A stretch of DNA of 64,000 nt, from assembly GCA_011799875.1 (NCBI GenBank), contig CM022302.1, positions 521,592,560 to 521,656,559 of the forward strand, read 5' to 3'. The stretch comes from Thinopyrum elongatum. Taxonomy: Eukaryota; Streptophyta; Magnoliopsida; Poales; Poaceae. A program made the translations under genes and the position numbers. Below, in pieces: positions 47,237 through 59,292 of the stretch (within the stretch, counting starts at the first letter, position 1; each line of letters opens with the position of its first letter). Under the pieces are notes generated by a model. It was not told the DNA's origin. It ran no database searches and saw only the letters and a program-made list of their open reading frames with translations.

Positions 47237-47302
<66 letters not shown>
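47237..47302. repeat. (TA)33 microsatellite
   Basis: 66 bp of uninterrupted TA. The length is as given in the sequence and could be affected by assembly slippage. Confidence 0.95.
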
Positions 47303-47307
<5 letters not shown>

Positions 47308-47655
47308 TCGGTTTCTATTTTATATTTCAAGTATGAAATTTGACTAAATTTTGAACAAATTTTAGCAATATTTTATGTAAAAAAAATGAAAAAAAAATAC
47401 AGAAAACCAACTTCACAAAAATGCATTATTTGATTGATGTTGATGAATCATAACTAGCCTACCATCTCGACCTGACCATAATAAAATGAGGGTACCAATC
47501 AAACTAGGAATTCAGAAAAATAGTGGCAGTCCATCAAATAGGTCAAATACATCCGAAACAAGGTGGATCACGGCATGGAAAACTGTCTAATTCAGTTTGT
47601 TCTCAATTTTTCCACCCCAGAAATCCTTCTGTTTTCTCTAGCTGACCCTGTGCAT

Positions 47656-50600
47656 CTAAACATCCTGTCTCGACTTCACTTTAGCTTTCCTGCATGAAAC
47701 AACGTTTGTTAATAGGATAGTAAAGAAGATTTGAGCATGCACATTACATGTGAACACAAAAAACACTAACTTCACTGATTTTCTCTTCATAGCTGCAGAA
47801 GCTAACTTCACAGCTCTTATACCCACAGCCTTTGGTACATTCCTAGCAGACCTTTTTGTCTTCATCACCCCTTTGGTCTGTTCTTTACCGCCCTTCCTAG
47901 AGTATTTCCTGGAAAGTTAAGAAACGTCAACACAGTACTAACAAAGACCTGACTTGTAGAGCGGACATGTAAGTACACACACTAACTTCACTGGTTTTCT
48001 TCGCGCACCCTTTGCTGCAACATTCCTAGCAGGCACTTCCTTGTCATCTTGCTTTTTCTTTCTCCCAGCTTTGACATTTCGAGCGAACTTGCGTTTCCTG
48101 CAAAAAATGAAATAGATGAATATGCAGCCAGCATTCGAAAACATGTTTAACTACGCACAATTCTAGTAATGCTCACTTGTTTGGTTTTGCAGAATCCTCT
48201 TCTGCAACCTCCAATGGTCTCTTCCCACCCTTCGGCAGCCTACGATCCTTGAACGGTCTCTTTGTACCCTTCCGCAGCCTACCATCGTTCAATGGTTTCT
48301 TCCTAGCCCTCCTCAGCCCACCATCTTCTGCATCTGAATCTTCCTCTTGTTCTGCATCTGAATCTTCCTCTTCTTCTGTATCTGACTCTGTCTCTTCTTC
48401 TGTCTCTGAGAGTTTCTCTTTTCGCTTCCTCCTCCTTGTGACCGTTGATTTCCCCGATTTTTTCCTGTAAATTGAAGAAAAACATGTGAACACTCTCCCG
48501 GAGAACATATTAACACTGTAAGCATGTATGGAAATGAACAATTAGATAAACATGTGCACTAACTTCATTGCTTTTTTTCCCTCTCATCCGCTCGCGCCTA
48601 GATTTAATCCTCTTGTTCGATTCTTTGGTAGTTGGTCTCCCTTTTGGAACTATTTTGATTGGATATTCCACGTCATCAGTGCAGCATTTGCGAGCAGCAG
48701 AGTAGTATGCCGGCAAAGGAACAAACGGTTTCTGGCCTTCATCCAAATCAGTTTTTTCTCCATCAACCAATATACTCCGGAGGAGCTCCATCACCTGTTC
48801 TGACTGTGAATCGCTAGCTGCGGCTGTGAATAAAGCGTCACTAGCCATGTTGCGTAGTTGATGATACTTATTCATGTGATCAGACCATACATGAGTATTC
48901 GCAGTCCTCGAGGAAGCGAACGCTGGCTTGGCATGCATTGTCCATCTTTTCTTCATAATTTTTATTGGAAATGTGCGCACACCAAGATGATCCAGAACGC
49001 AAAATATATGTGCGCATGGGTAATCCTCACTTTCCAACTTTCGACATTTACAAGCTGCAGCATCCAGTCTTGCTCCTCTGAACAGACAAGTCACGTGATA
49101 TCTAACATCCATAGACTTAGCATCCATGCCTTGTGCATCCAACTTTTTTGCATCCAACTCCTCACTATCCTTACCTTCCAAGTCATTGGGATCCTTACCA
49201 TCCAGGTTTTTTGCCTCCAAGTCCACACCATCCTTGCCTTCCAAGTCATTGGGATCCTTACCATCCAAGTTTTTTGCATGCAAGTCCTCAGCATCCTTAC
49301 CTTCCAAGCCTATAGGACCCTTAGCATCCGAGTCCTTAGCATCCTTACCTTGCAATTCTCTAGCATCCTTGGCATATGGGACTTTATCATATGGGACTTT
49401 GCGCAAAACTCCAAACATGACCAAAGCATCACACGCCACCCGGTCTGCGACCTGCCAATTTGTTCCTTCGACAATCTGACGGTTTACCTTTGGAAACATC
49501 ACAGGAGTATAAATATAAGAGGCAGCAATCTCTAGAGGGTGTGCATTCAGCTTAGTGAAGGGTATCGTATGTGACGCTAGTGCGTCTAATGCTGCTTCAG
49601 TCTTACGCATTATGGATAACACAGTGCTCAACAAGCTGCAACAAATCAAAAAGTTGCATCTTCCTGTTCAGGTGCACATGAAGCCTTGAGTTGAGAGACT
49701 CACTCCTCTGATTACTCATCATGCCTAGGAAATATCTACCCTTTATGTACGCCGCAGCCCATTTGTGTCTCAGCTCGTACATCCTGTTAACCCATGACGA
49801 CCTCTTCCCCGTTGGTTTTATTTGAACCGAACCTTATAAGCGTCCCATCTTTTCTCAAACTCATCAACATCCCAACGACGGTAAATGAATTCCCTAAATT
49901 CCTCAATCTTTTTCTTCCGGAGGTGCATCACCATGTTCTCCTCGATATGCCACGTGCACAAAAACGATGATCTGTTCCAGTCCAGACAGTAGCTATTGCT
50001 TTAGCCATTGAACCGTCCCCATCGATGATTGCTGAAATGGGTGGCCTCTGGGACATTGCCTCCAAAAAAACATGAAGAAGCCACTGGTATGATGCAACTG
50101 TCTCGTCTGACACTATACCGGCCCTGAACAAAATGGTGTTGCGGTGATGGTTCAGACCAACAAATGGGACAAACGGAAGCATGTACTTGTTAGACCGATA
50201 TGTACTGTCGAACACGACGACACCACCAAAGGCAACATATTCAATCCAGCATTGTGAATCAGCCCAAAATATATTCCTCAAATGGTCTTCGCTGTCTTTT
50301 GTGTATTTGAAAAAAAATCCGGGTCTGCTTTTTCTGTGCAATCATATAGGTGAGCAAATATCTAGCACCACTGTCTTCTATCTTGCGCTTCTTCTGGATT
50401 GAAACATGGTTATATAGGTCTCAATCTATAAATCCAAGCTTGTCGGGACCTCCAGCATTCTTCTCCATTACATTCATAATCTGATGTGTTCGAAGTCCAC
50501 CTACAGCATACTCGATGACATCGGCCTTTTGCGCGTCAGTCATTCTACGATGAGCCGATAAGTAGGGAGTTAGGTCAGCAGGGACAAACGGATGGTTATG

Positions 50601-51187
50601 CTTGTCCACAAAATTCTTGACGAAACAGAGGCCACTGCTATCTTGTAGCTCAACCTGAAAAAGAGTGGGACACCCACACCGAGAAAGACCCCTCGGTGTT
50701 CTTTTTCTTTCAGCTCTGTTGAAGTGCTTAAGCGCCCGCCATCCTTGTTTGCAGCACTTGTATGTCCTTCTGTATGCATTTTGTTTCGAACCCCTGTACT
50801 TCAGATCATCCTTTCTAACACCAAAACCTTTTTTCTTGCATAGCCTACGTAGAACATGTAGGCTTCTTCCTCAGTCCTGAAAGTCTTCTTCACAATCTCT
50901 ATGTATTCCGTATACTCATTCAGGTCTGTATCAGCCATGCCTTTATTATCAATTCCTTTACCTTGCATGTGTACATCATCCATGTCTATGCCATCCTTGC
51001 CTGCATCCTCATTATCCTTATCATTCATGCACATACCATCCATTCCTTTGGGGTCCATGCCTATGAAATCATTATCCTTATCATCCATGCCTTTGCCTTC
51101 CTTGCCTCTATCACCCATGTCCTTATCATCCTTGCCTGTATCACCCAAGTTTTCGCCATCGTTGCCTTTATCATCCATGTCATTATT
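47656..51187 (-). pseudogene. FAR1-RELATED SEQUENCE (FRS)/MULE-transposase-derived gene, broken
   Basis: Transcribed right to left. After acceptor ttggcag (exon starts 51187) comes an acidic/Lys repeat tail, then a FAR1 DNA-binding domain (TFRTEEEAYMFYVGYARKK onward, to DKHNHPF at about 50600). The MULE transposase domain follows (GGVVVFDSTYRSNKYMLPFV about 50220, IIDGDGSMAKAI about 50010), then EIAASYIYTPVMFPK, a repeat insert (about 49100-49340), a SWIM finger (CKCRKLESEDYPCAHIFC about 49040) and Lys-rich small exons. C-terminal exons 48464-48177, 48097-47987, 47908-47771 and 47689-47656 have GTTAGT or GTGAGC donors and CAG|GAAA acceptors. Breaks: a frame change at an A6 run near 50830, TGA at 50421-50423 (context suggests a former CGA), and frame changes near 50330, 49960, 49835 and 49620. 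FRS proteins act in far-red light signalling; this copy cannot give a full product unless the breaks are sequencing errors. Confidence 0.82.
49100..49345 (-). repeat. 63-bp in-frame repeat inserted before the SWIM finger
   Basis: cattgggatccttaccatcca begins at 49184 and 49247 (63 bp, 21 codons). On the gene strand it encodes the unit GKDPNDLEGKD-x-x-DLEAKNLD, with degenerate copies on both sides. A similar Asp/Lys/Gly/Met repeat occurs near the N-terminus (about 50950-51187). Confidence 0.8.
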
Positions 51188-52881
51188 CTGCCAACGAAAA
51201 TAGACAGTCAGTGTTACAGATGGATAGCATACATAATAATTATGCACTACTCTGCGTAAATAATTGATTTAATTTTTCATATCGGATTAATGTACCTAAC
51301 TTAGTCTTTCAAAAGCTTTAAGTATAAAATATGCCCCGACTAAATCCAGAAATTTTTTATTGATTGTACTTGCTGTAACTGAACATTTGATTGCTTCTGA
51401 TCTCCTAACTAAATCCAAAGTCCATGAATCCTTCAAATGCCATGATAGATCCACCCTGATAGATCAAGTATCTCCTAACTAAATCCAAAATAACTCCAAA
51501 CTCCATTCAAAATTATCTCCTAACTAAATCCAAAATATCTCGAAACTCAATTCAAAAGTATCTCCTAACTAAATCCAAAATAACTTTTTTTGAATCCAAA
51601 TCAGCTGACAACTTTCTCATGCCACATAACCCTAACTAAGTCTTTCAATATGTCCTAGCTAAATCCGAATTACACTTCCTTTCAATCGAAATCTAGTCCC
51701 AACTTTCTCAAACCGTAAACCCTAAACCTCATATCACATATCCTAAACCCTAATCAAATCCGACCCTATTGGTACTATGCAGAAGGGACCAGACAAGATT
51801 TGAGATGGCTAGGCACTTACAGCGAAGATCCGGCGTGAAAAAGTTGAGGCACGTCGATGAGGATGATCTGGCCTCGCGTCAGGGAAGGGGACGTCGGATC
51901 GTGGAAGGTGGCGTCGGATCGTGAAAGGAGGGGATTAGCCGGCTCCTAGGAAGATCTGGCGCCGCGACCCGAGGGGGGTGACGTGCGATGGAGGGGGGAG
52001 TAGGAGGAGGAGGAAGCAGTGACACGGCGAGTGCGCGCGGCGGCGATCGAGGGCGGCGATGTGTTCGCCGGAGACTAGGGCTCGAGGGAAGAGGACGAAC
52101 CGCTCAAACCCAAATTCAAATGAGCACGCACGATGACGTGGTGTTATAATTAAGTGCAATGTTAATGCAATTAAGTTAATTGAAAATTTTAGGACGGTTA
52201 TACCCCTGAGCTTAATTGGGCCAATTAAAGGTGTACAAATTTTTAGGTCAAAAATACCCTTGGGCTTTAAAAAGACCCAGTTGGTCTCATCCGTTAGATC
52301 ACTCATATAATACACGTGCTCTGGTGTATTATAATGTACCGTAAAATCTCCCATATTCAAACTAATCAAGTCACTGATCGACAAAGACATAGCACCGATC
52401 TAGGCTTATCAAGGTTTCTAATTTAGCTTGCACCATCAAACTGTAGCCAATTACAAATATAGGCCCATGAGAAAATTGAGCGGCTCTTTGTTGAACTTAC
52501 GGCCTACCCTCTGTTCCTCACCCTAATATGTGGTGCCGCTCACAATGTTATTGAGGCCAGAGGGTAGAGAGAGAGAGAGTTACCCAGTTTAGTTTAAACC
52601 ATGTACAGATATGTTTCTAGACAATCAATCTATTTAAACAAAGACTTCAGATTAGCACACAACCAACCACGATCATTAGTAACCAAATAGGAGTCTCAAC
52701 TTAATCTGCAACAAGAGGTCTCATCACGCATGTGTGAGTCATGCGCCGGATTTGAATAAATTCCAATTCAAATCCGCAGGCTTTTAAACAATCAATATTG
52801 CCAAATTATGGACAACCTGGTCATTCCTATAATGTTGTAGCCGGGTTATATAAACAATGTTTAATTTCCAGTACACACATG
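51188..52881. other. Upstream region of the FRS pseudogene; no other gene
   Basis: On the minus strand, a GC-rich leader (about 52080-51830) ends TTCGCT|GTAAGTGCC near 51825, a good donor, so a noncoding first exon is likely. 51360-51700 has three or four ~60-bp direct repeats containing ctcctaactaaatccaaa. 52390-52881 shows nothing recognisable up to the copia insertion. Confidence 0.45.
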
Positions 52882-53832
52882 TGTTAGAATTAATGGGCTA
52901 GGCCCATAGCAATTTCTGAAATCTCAAAGCCCATGTGTAAAATGGCAAGTGGCGGTGCTAAAGTTTAGTCCCACCCCGGAAGTTGAAGAAGAGTTGGACC
53001 TCTTTATATAGTGGGTTCTCTCCACCACTCTAAGTGGTGCGTGAGAAGAGAAAGGAAAGACCACACGCGCGCGCTCGCTCGCCGGGCCGGGCCGTGGCGA
53101 GGCGAGGCGAGGCGAGGCGTACGTGCGACATGCGCGTGAATGGTCCGCCGAAATCCGATCCGTCTCCTTGCAGGGGCGTAGCTTCCTTTTGCCGTTTTAT
53201 TTTTTTATGTCTTGGCAGACAAGTTTTTGATTTCTTGTCCGCTAAGTATACGAATTAGAAACCGAGTCGGTTTGGCATTGTGATCGCGACACAATACCGC
53301 CTCTGGTCCTAATATATATACAGCTACCGACTGCGGCCAAAGACACACCGAAAAACACCTAGGGTTTTACCTCATCTCGCAACTTGCGCCGCCGTCGTAG
53401 TCTACTTCATCCCAAACGCCGGCGTGCATTGGCGTGTGGGAGAGCAGGTCTCCGAAACCGTTCGTCCTTGCGATCGTGCACCGGGAGAGGACGAATTATG
53501 TTTTTGGGAAACACTCTGCGCGACTGCTCAAATTCGTCATCACGGGTCGTCTTCCGTCCAAGTCGGACGGTGCTACTCATCGTCGTCTTCATCGCCGTCA
53601 GCAGCAGATCATCGCCAACATCGTCATGAACACTGTCGCACCCACAATAGCTAACGAACAATACGCCCAACATCATCTGTTCATGTCTGTCTCTACAGCT
53701 ATTGTTTCGTGTTCGCTGCTGTTATGCATGTCTTGTTGTTCTTCTAGTTTGCTAGATCGTTGCATGCTAGTATGTGTTCTAGTCATGAATTATTTACTGG
53801 AATTAATCATGAACTTGCCTAATTTTCCAACA
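52882..53832 (+). repeat. Copia 5' LTR
   Basis: 951 bp with TG...CA ends. It contains a USE-like motif and TATA box in its first 130 bp, and a short ggcga repeat (about 53092-53117) that differs in form from the 3' copy. Confidence 0.93.
52968..53010 (+). promoter_or_regulatory. LTR promoter: USE-like element plus TATA
   Basis: GTCCCACCCCG at 52968-52978 and TTTATATA at 53003-53010 with a 24-bp gap. The 3' LTR has the same pair at 58424-58434 and 58459-58466. The isolated module at 1729-1771 has the same gap. The TATA should set transcription start near 53035. Confidence 0.6.
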
Positions 53833-53871
53833 ATCCAAAAACCTAAATGTAGGCAATTTCCTGAGTTAACT

Positions 53872-56800
53872 ATGGCTGGATTCGCTGATGCACTGAGGCC
53901 GGATAAATTTACCGGTGTGCACTTTAAGAGGTGGCAGGTGAAGACCACGCTCTGGCTTACTGCTCTGAAAGTTTTCCACGTTAGTGTTGGTGCTCCAGAG
54001 GGGATGTCTGACGAAGATCAGAGAAAATTCCAGGAAGCCAATACTATGTTTGTGGGATGCATTCTGAGTGTTCTTGCTGAACGTCTGTGTGATGTGTATA
54101 TGCACATAGATGACGGAAAGACTCTGTGGGATGCACTGAATGCAAAATTCGGTGCAACAGATGCAGGCAGTGAACTGTACATCATGGAGAGTTTTCATGA
54201 CTACAAGATGGTGAATAACCATTCTGTGGTTGAACAAGCTCATGAGATACAGTGCATTGGGAAAGAACTTGAACTCCTTAAGTGTGTTCTACCCGACAAA
54301 TTCGTGGCTGGGTGCATGATTGCAAAGTTGCCTCCTTCATGGAGGAATTTTGCCACAACTCTGAAACATAAGAAACAGGAGATATCAGTTGAAAATCTGA
54401 TTGCATCTCTTGATGTTGAAGAAAAAGCTCGGGCTAAAGACACTACTGAGAAAGGAGGTGAGGTTCAGCCTACCGCCAATATGGTGCAGAGGTACCGACA
54501 GAACAAGAACAAAGGGAAAAACAAACCTGTTTTCAACAAGCCTACCAAGACTACTACATTCAAGAAGAAGAAGTTCAACAAGGCTGAGCTAGAGTGCTAC
54601 GCCTGTGGGAAGCCCGGACACTTTTCCAAGGAATGCCCTGAACGTGCAGACTGCAGAGGGAAAATGAGCTCCAAGACTGTCAACATGGTGACCGCTAGCA
54701 ATACTGATGGGTATGGTAATTTACCTATTGTGCTTTCAGTATTTCAATCATCTTCATGGTGGATTGATTCGGGTGCTAACGTTCATGTGTGTGCTGACGT
54801 CTCCCTGTTTACTTCTTATCAGGTCGCAAGGGATTCTTCCGTCCTAATGGGGAATGGGTCACATGCTTCTGTTCGTGGCATTGGCACGGTGGATCTGAAG
54901 TTTACTTCGGGAAAGATCGTGCAATTAAGGAACGTGCAGCATGTCCCTACTATGAACAAGAATCTAGTTAGCGGCTCCCTTCTATGTCGAGATGGATTTA
55001 AGGTAGTTTTAGAGTCGAATAAAGTAATCGTGTCAAGATTTGGACAATTTATAGGCAAAGGCTATGAGTGCGGAGGCTTGTTCCGCTTTTCCCTTTCAGA
55101 TTTTTGCAATAAGTCAGTAAACCAAATTTGTGCTAGTGTTAATGATGATGCAAGTATTTGGCACTCTCGTTTATGTCATATTAATTTTGGTTTAATGTCT
55201 CGGCTATCCAGTATGAGTTTAATTCCGAATTTCACTGTTGCCAAAGGTTCTAAGTGCCATAGTTGTGTGCAATCGAAGCAACCTCGAAAGCCTCATAAGG
55301 CTGCCAAGGAGAGAAACTTGGCACCTCTAGAACTCATACATTCTGATCTTTGTGAGATGAATGGTGTGTTGACAAAAGGTGGAAAGAGATATTTCATGAC
55401 TTTGATTGATGATGCGACTAGATTTTGCTATGTTTATTTGTTGCAAACTAAAGATGAAGTATTAGACTACTTTAAAATCTATAAAGCTGAAGTTGAAAAT
55501 CAACTAGAGAGAAAGATCAAGCGTCTTAGGTCCGATCGTGGTGGAGAGTATTTTCCCAAAGTATTTGATGAATTTTGTGAGGAACATGGTATTATTCATG
55601 AGAGGACGCCTCCCTATTCACCTCAATCAAATGGAGTTGCCGAGAGGAAAAACCGCACATTGACTGACTTGGTGAATGCCATGTTAGACACTGCTGGTTT
55701 ATCTAAGGCATGGTGGGGGGAGGCTCTATTGACTTCATGTCATGTCCTGAATAGAGTTCCTAACAATAATAAGGAGAAAACCCCTTATGAGGAGTGGGTT
55801 GGGAGAAAACCATCACTTTCTTATTTGCGCACTTGGGGATGTTTGGCAAAGGTCAATATTCCTATTCCTAAGAAACGCAAACTTGGACCAAAGACAGTGG
55901 ATTGTGTCTTTCTAGGGTATGCTCAACGGAGCATTGCTTATAGATTTTTAGTGGTAAAATCTGAAGTACCTGATATGCATGTTGATACTATAATGGAATC
56001 TCGTGATGCAACATTTTTTGAGAACATATTTCCTATGAAAGATATGCATAGCATTGCTAGATTTTCTTCTGAGATAATTCCTGAATCTAGTACAACTGAT
56101 GAATATTTCGAACAATCACATGAGGAAGTCCTTGAGAAGGATAACAAAGAAGTTCCTATAAGGAACAAGAGACAAAGGATTGCAAAATCCTTTGGTGATG
56201 ATTTCATTGTATACCTTGTGGACGACACACCCAAGACGATTGCAGAGGCATATGCATCTCCGGATGTAGATGATTGGAAAGAAGTTGTTCATAATGAGAT
56301 GGACTCAATTCTTTCTAATGGAACTTGGGAACTAACTGATAGACCATATGGTTGTAAACCTGTGGGCTGTAAGTGGGTGTTCAAAAAGAAGCTAAAGCCT
56401 GATGGTACTATTGATAAGTACAAGGCGCGGCTAGTGGCCAAGGGCTACACTCAGAAAGAAGGCGAAGATTACTTTGACACCAATTCACCCGTTGCTAGAA
56501 TGACCACCATTCGAGTGGTACTTTCCTTGGCTGCCTCTTATGATCTTATCATTCATCAAATGGATGTAAAGACAGCTTTCCTCAATGGAGAGTTGGAAGA
56601 GGAAATCTATATGGATCGCCTGATGGGTTTGTGGTAAAGGGTGAAGAGAGAAAAGTGTGCAAGTTGTTAAAATCTTTGTATGGCCTGAAACAGGCACCTA
56701 AGCAATGGCATGAGAAGTTTGAAAGAACTCTGACTTCTGCAGGATTTGTCATTAACGAGGCTGATAGGTGTGTTTACTATCGCCATGGTAGGGGCAATAG

Positions 56801-57818
56801 TGTCATATTATGTTTGTATGTGGATGACATACTGATCTTTGGTACAAACATTAATGCGATCAATGAGGTCAAGTCTTTTCTATCAAAAAGTTTTGACATG
56901 AAAGATCTGGGAGAAGCCGATGTAATTCTAAACATCAAACTTATTAAGGATGAGAGTGGGATTACTCTAACGCAATCTCACTATGTTGAGAAGGTCTTGA
57001 GCCGGTTCGGATTTATGGATAGCAAGCCTTCTCCAACACCTTATGATCCCAGTGTGACACTCAGAAAGAATAAGAAAGAAACAAGAGATCAATTAAGATA
57101 CTCCCAAATTGTCGGTTCACTCATGTACTTAGCTAGCGCTACAAGACCAGATATCTCTTTTGCTGTGAGCAAACTAAGTAGGTTCATGTCCAACCCGGGT
57201 GATGATCATTGGCATGCACTAGAAAGGGTCTTGCGCTATCTGAGAGGTACTATGAGTTTCAGAATTACTTATTCAGGGCATCCTGCTGTGCTAGAAGGAT
57301 ATAGTGATTCAAACTGGATCTCCGATGTTGATGTACTCTACGCAACAAGTGGGTAGGTATTTACTCATGGAGGTGGCGCAGTGTCATGGAGGTCTTGCAA
57401 GCAAACCATATTGACGAGGTCAACTATGGAAGCAGAATTAACTGCTTTAGACACAGCTACTGTTGAGGCAGAATGGCTGCGTGAGCTCTTGATGGACTTG
57501 CCTGTGGTTGAAAAACCTGTACCGGCTATTCTTATGAATTGTGACAACCAAACGGTTATCGCTAAAGTAAACAATTCTAAAGATAATGCGAAGTCATCAA
57601 GACACGTGGAGAGACGTTTGAAGTCTGTCAGGAAGTTGAGAAACTCCGGAGTAATAACTGTTACGTATATTCAAACAGACAAAAACCTGGCAGATCCCTT
57701 TACAAAGGGACTATCACGAAATGTGATAGATATTGCATCGAGGGAGATGGGTATGAGACCCATAGATTTACACCATAGTAGTAAACCAACCTTTATGATC
57801 GGAGATCCCGTGAATTAG
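53872..57818 (+). pseudogene. Copia gag-pol polyprotein, one frameshift and one stop
   Basis: The start is taken at ATG 53872 (MAGFADALRPDKFTGVHFKR), the usual start of such gag proteins, 39 bp after the LTR. Gag has a CCHC knuckle (CYACGKPGHFSKEC, about 54595). Protease has WWIDSGA (about 54760); integrase has an HHCC region ending CHSC and DDE residues in HSD, SDRGGEYF and PPYSPQSNGVAERKN. RT has a KARLVAKGY block and YVDD (56817-56828); RNase H follows, ending near TKGLS, with stop TAG 57816-57818. A one-base loss near 56616-56618 shifts the frame early in RT, and TAG 57354-57356 breaks RNase H. Reading frames on either side are clean, so the damage is recent. Such polyproteins act in cytoplasmic virus-like particles and in nuclear integration. 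This copy could move only with help. Confidence 0.93.
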
Positions 57819-58337
57819 AATCTGGGAAGAACAAGCTATTGGTTAACTGAGGAGAGTAATAACTAATGACCGTCTCTAAGTGAAGATGCAAAACTCTCAG
57901 AGCTGTAAGGCTCAGAGTTGTAAGGCAGGTTGGCAACATGCCTTAATGTGGTTCTATTGGCTATAATTAGCAAAGATGCTGTCCTATAGAGCAGTCTTGA
58001 AAGAACACACCTATATGAGTTCTGACTATAAACGTTGCAGTCTATGAGATTTGGGTGATCTCTAGTAAGCTCACGAAGAGACCAGGGAGTATGACGTATA
58101 AGCTCCAAACCGCGGGGTAGCCTACTGGCGGTCAGGTACTGGTTAAGACTTTGAGTGAAACCTGTTCACACAAAACTAGCAATTCAAGGCATAGTCCATT
58201 GTCAAGTTGTGAATGGATGTAGCTTAAAGTTCTAGGCAGAAGTTCAACTTAACAGTCTCTGCTGAAACACTGGTATATTAAACAAGTGGTGAGAGAAGGC
58301 AAATCTCTAAATGGGTATTTGAGATCTGGTGGGGGAT

Positions 58338-59292
58338 TGTTAGAATTAATGGGCTAGGCCCATAGCAATTTCTGAAATCTCAAAGCCCATGTGTAAAATG
58401 GCAAGTGGTGGTGCTAAAGTTTAGTCCCACCCCGGAAGTTGAAGAAGAGTTGGACCTCTTTATATAGTGGGTTCTCTCCACCACTCTAAGTGGTGTGTGA
58501 GAAGAGAAAGGAAAGACCACACGCGCGCGCTCGCTCGCCTTGCCTGGCCTGGCCGTGGCGAGGCGAGGCGAGACGGCGCGTACGTGCGACATGCGCGTGA
58601 ATGGTCCGCCGAAATCCGATCCGTCTCCTTGCAGGGGCGCAGCTTCCTTTTGCCGTTTTATTTTTTTATGTCTTGGAAGACAAGTTTTGATTTCTTGTCC
58701 GGTAAGTATACGAATTAGAAACCGAGCCGGTTTGGGATTGTGATCACGACACAATACCGCCTCTGGTCCTAATATATATACAGCTACCGGCTGCGGCCAA
58801 AGACACACAGAAAAACACCTAGGGTTTTGCCTCATCTCGCAACTTGCGCCGCCGTCGTAGTCTACTTCATCCCAAACGCCGGCGTGCATCGGCGCGTGGG
58901 AGAGCAGGTCTCCGGAACCGTTCGTCCTTGCGATCCTACACCGGGAGAGGACGAATTAGGTTTTTGGGAAGCGCTCTGCGCGACTGCTCAAATTCGTCAT
59001 CACAGGTCGTCTTCCGTCCAAGTAGGGCGGTGCTACTCATCGTCGTCTTCATCGCCGTCAGCAGCAGATCGTCGCCAACATCGTCATCAACACCGTCGCA
59101 CCCACAATAGCTAACGAACAGTACGTCCAACATCATCTGTTCATGTCTGTCTCTACAGCTATTGTTTCGTGTTCGCTGCTGTTATGCATATCTTGTTGTT
59201 CTTCTAGTTTGCTAGATTGTTGCATGCTAGTATCTGTTATAGTCATGAATTATTTACTGGAATTAATCATGAACTTGCCTAATTTTCCAACA
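58338..59292 (+). repeat. Copia 3' LTR
   Basis: 955 bp, begins tgttagaattaatggg directly after the purine tract and ends ttttccaaca. Small differences from the 5' LTR include the GC-rich repeat near 58545-58580 and single substitutions. Confidence 0.93.
58424..58466 (+). promoter_or_regulatory. USE-like element plus TATA in the 3' LTR
   Basis: Same sequence and 24-bp gap as in the 5' LTR. It could drive read-out into the right flank from near 58490. Confidence 0.5.

Larger units (their letters stand above)
52882..59292 (+). mobile_element. Ty1-copia LTR retrotransposon, full-length, coding region broken
   Basis: LTRs at 52882-53832 and 58338-59292 begin TGTTAGAATTAATGGGC and end TTTTCCAACA. 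The presumed target duplications are acatg (52877-52881) and acgtg (59293-59297), 4 of 5 identical. A purine tract (ggtggggga) lies just before the 3' LTR. Gag, protease, integrase, RT and RNase H occur in copia order on the plus strand. LTRs differ by few changes by eye, so the insertion is fairly young. The family was not named. The usual tRNA-Met primer site (TGGTATCAGAGC) is not present after the 5' LTR. Confidence 0.95.

Noticed and set aside
47108..47347. ORFs with long Tyr-Ile runs on both strands
   Set aside because: Translation of the (TA)33 microsatellite.
48177..48470. Plus-strand Ser/Phe-rich ORF
   Set aside because: Antisense of a Glu/Lys-rich exon of the FRS pseudogene, which has matching splice sites on the minus strand.
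53434..53871. Gag frame extended 146 codons upstream into the LTR
   Set aside because: The LTR-derived part is unrelated to gag, and gag of this type starts at the ATG at 53872. Kept only as an oddity in the primer-site finding.
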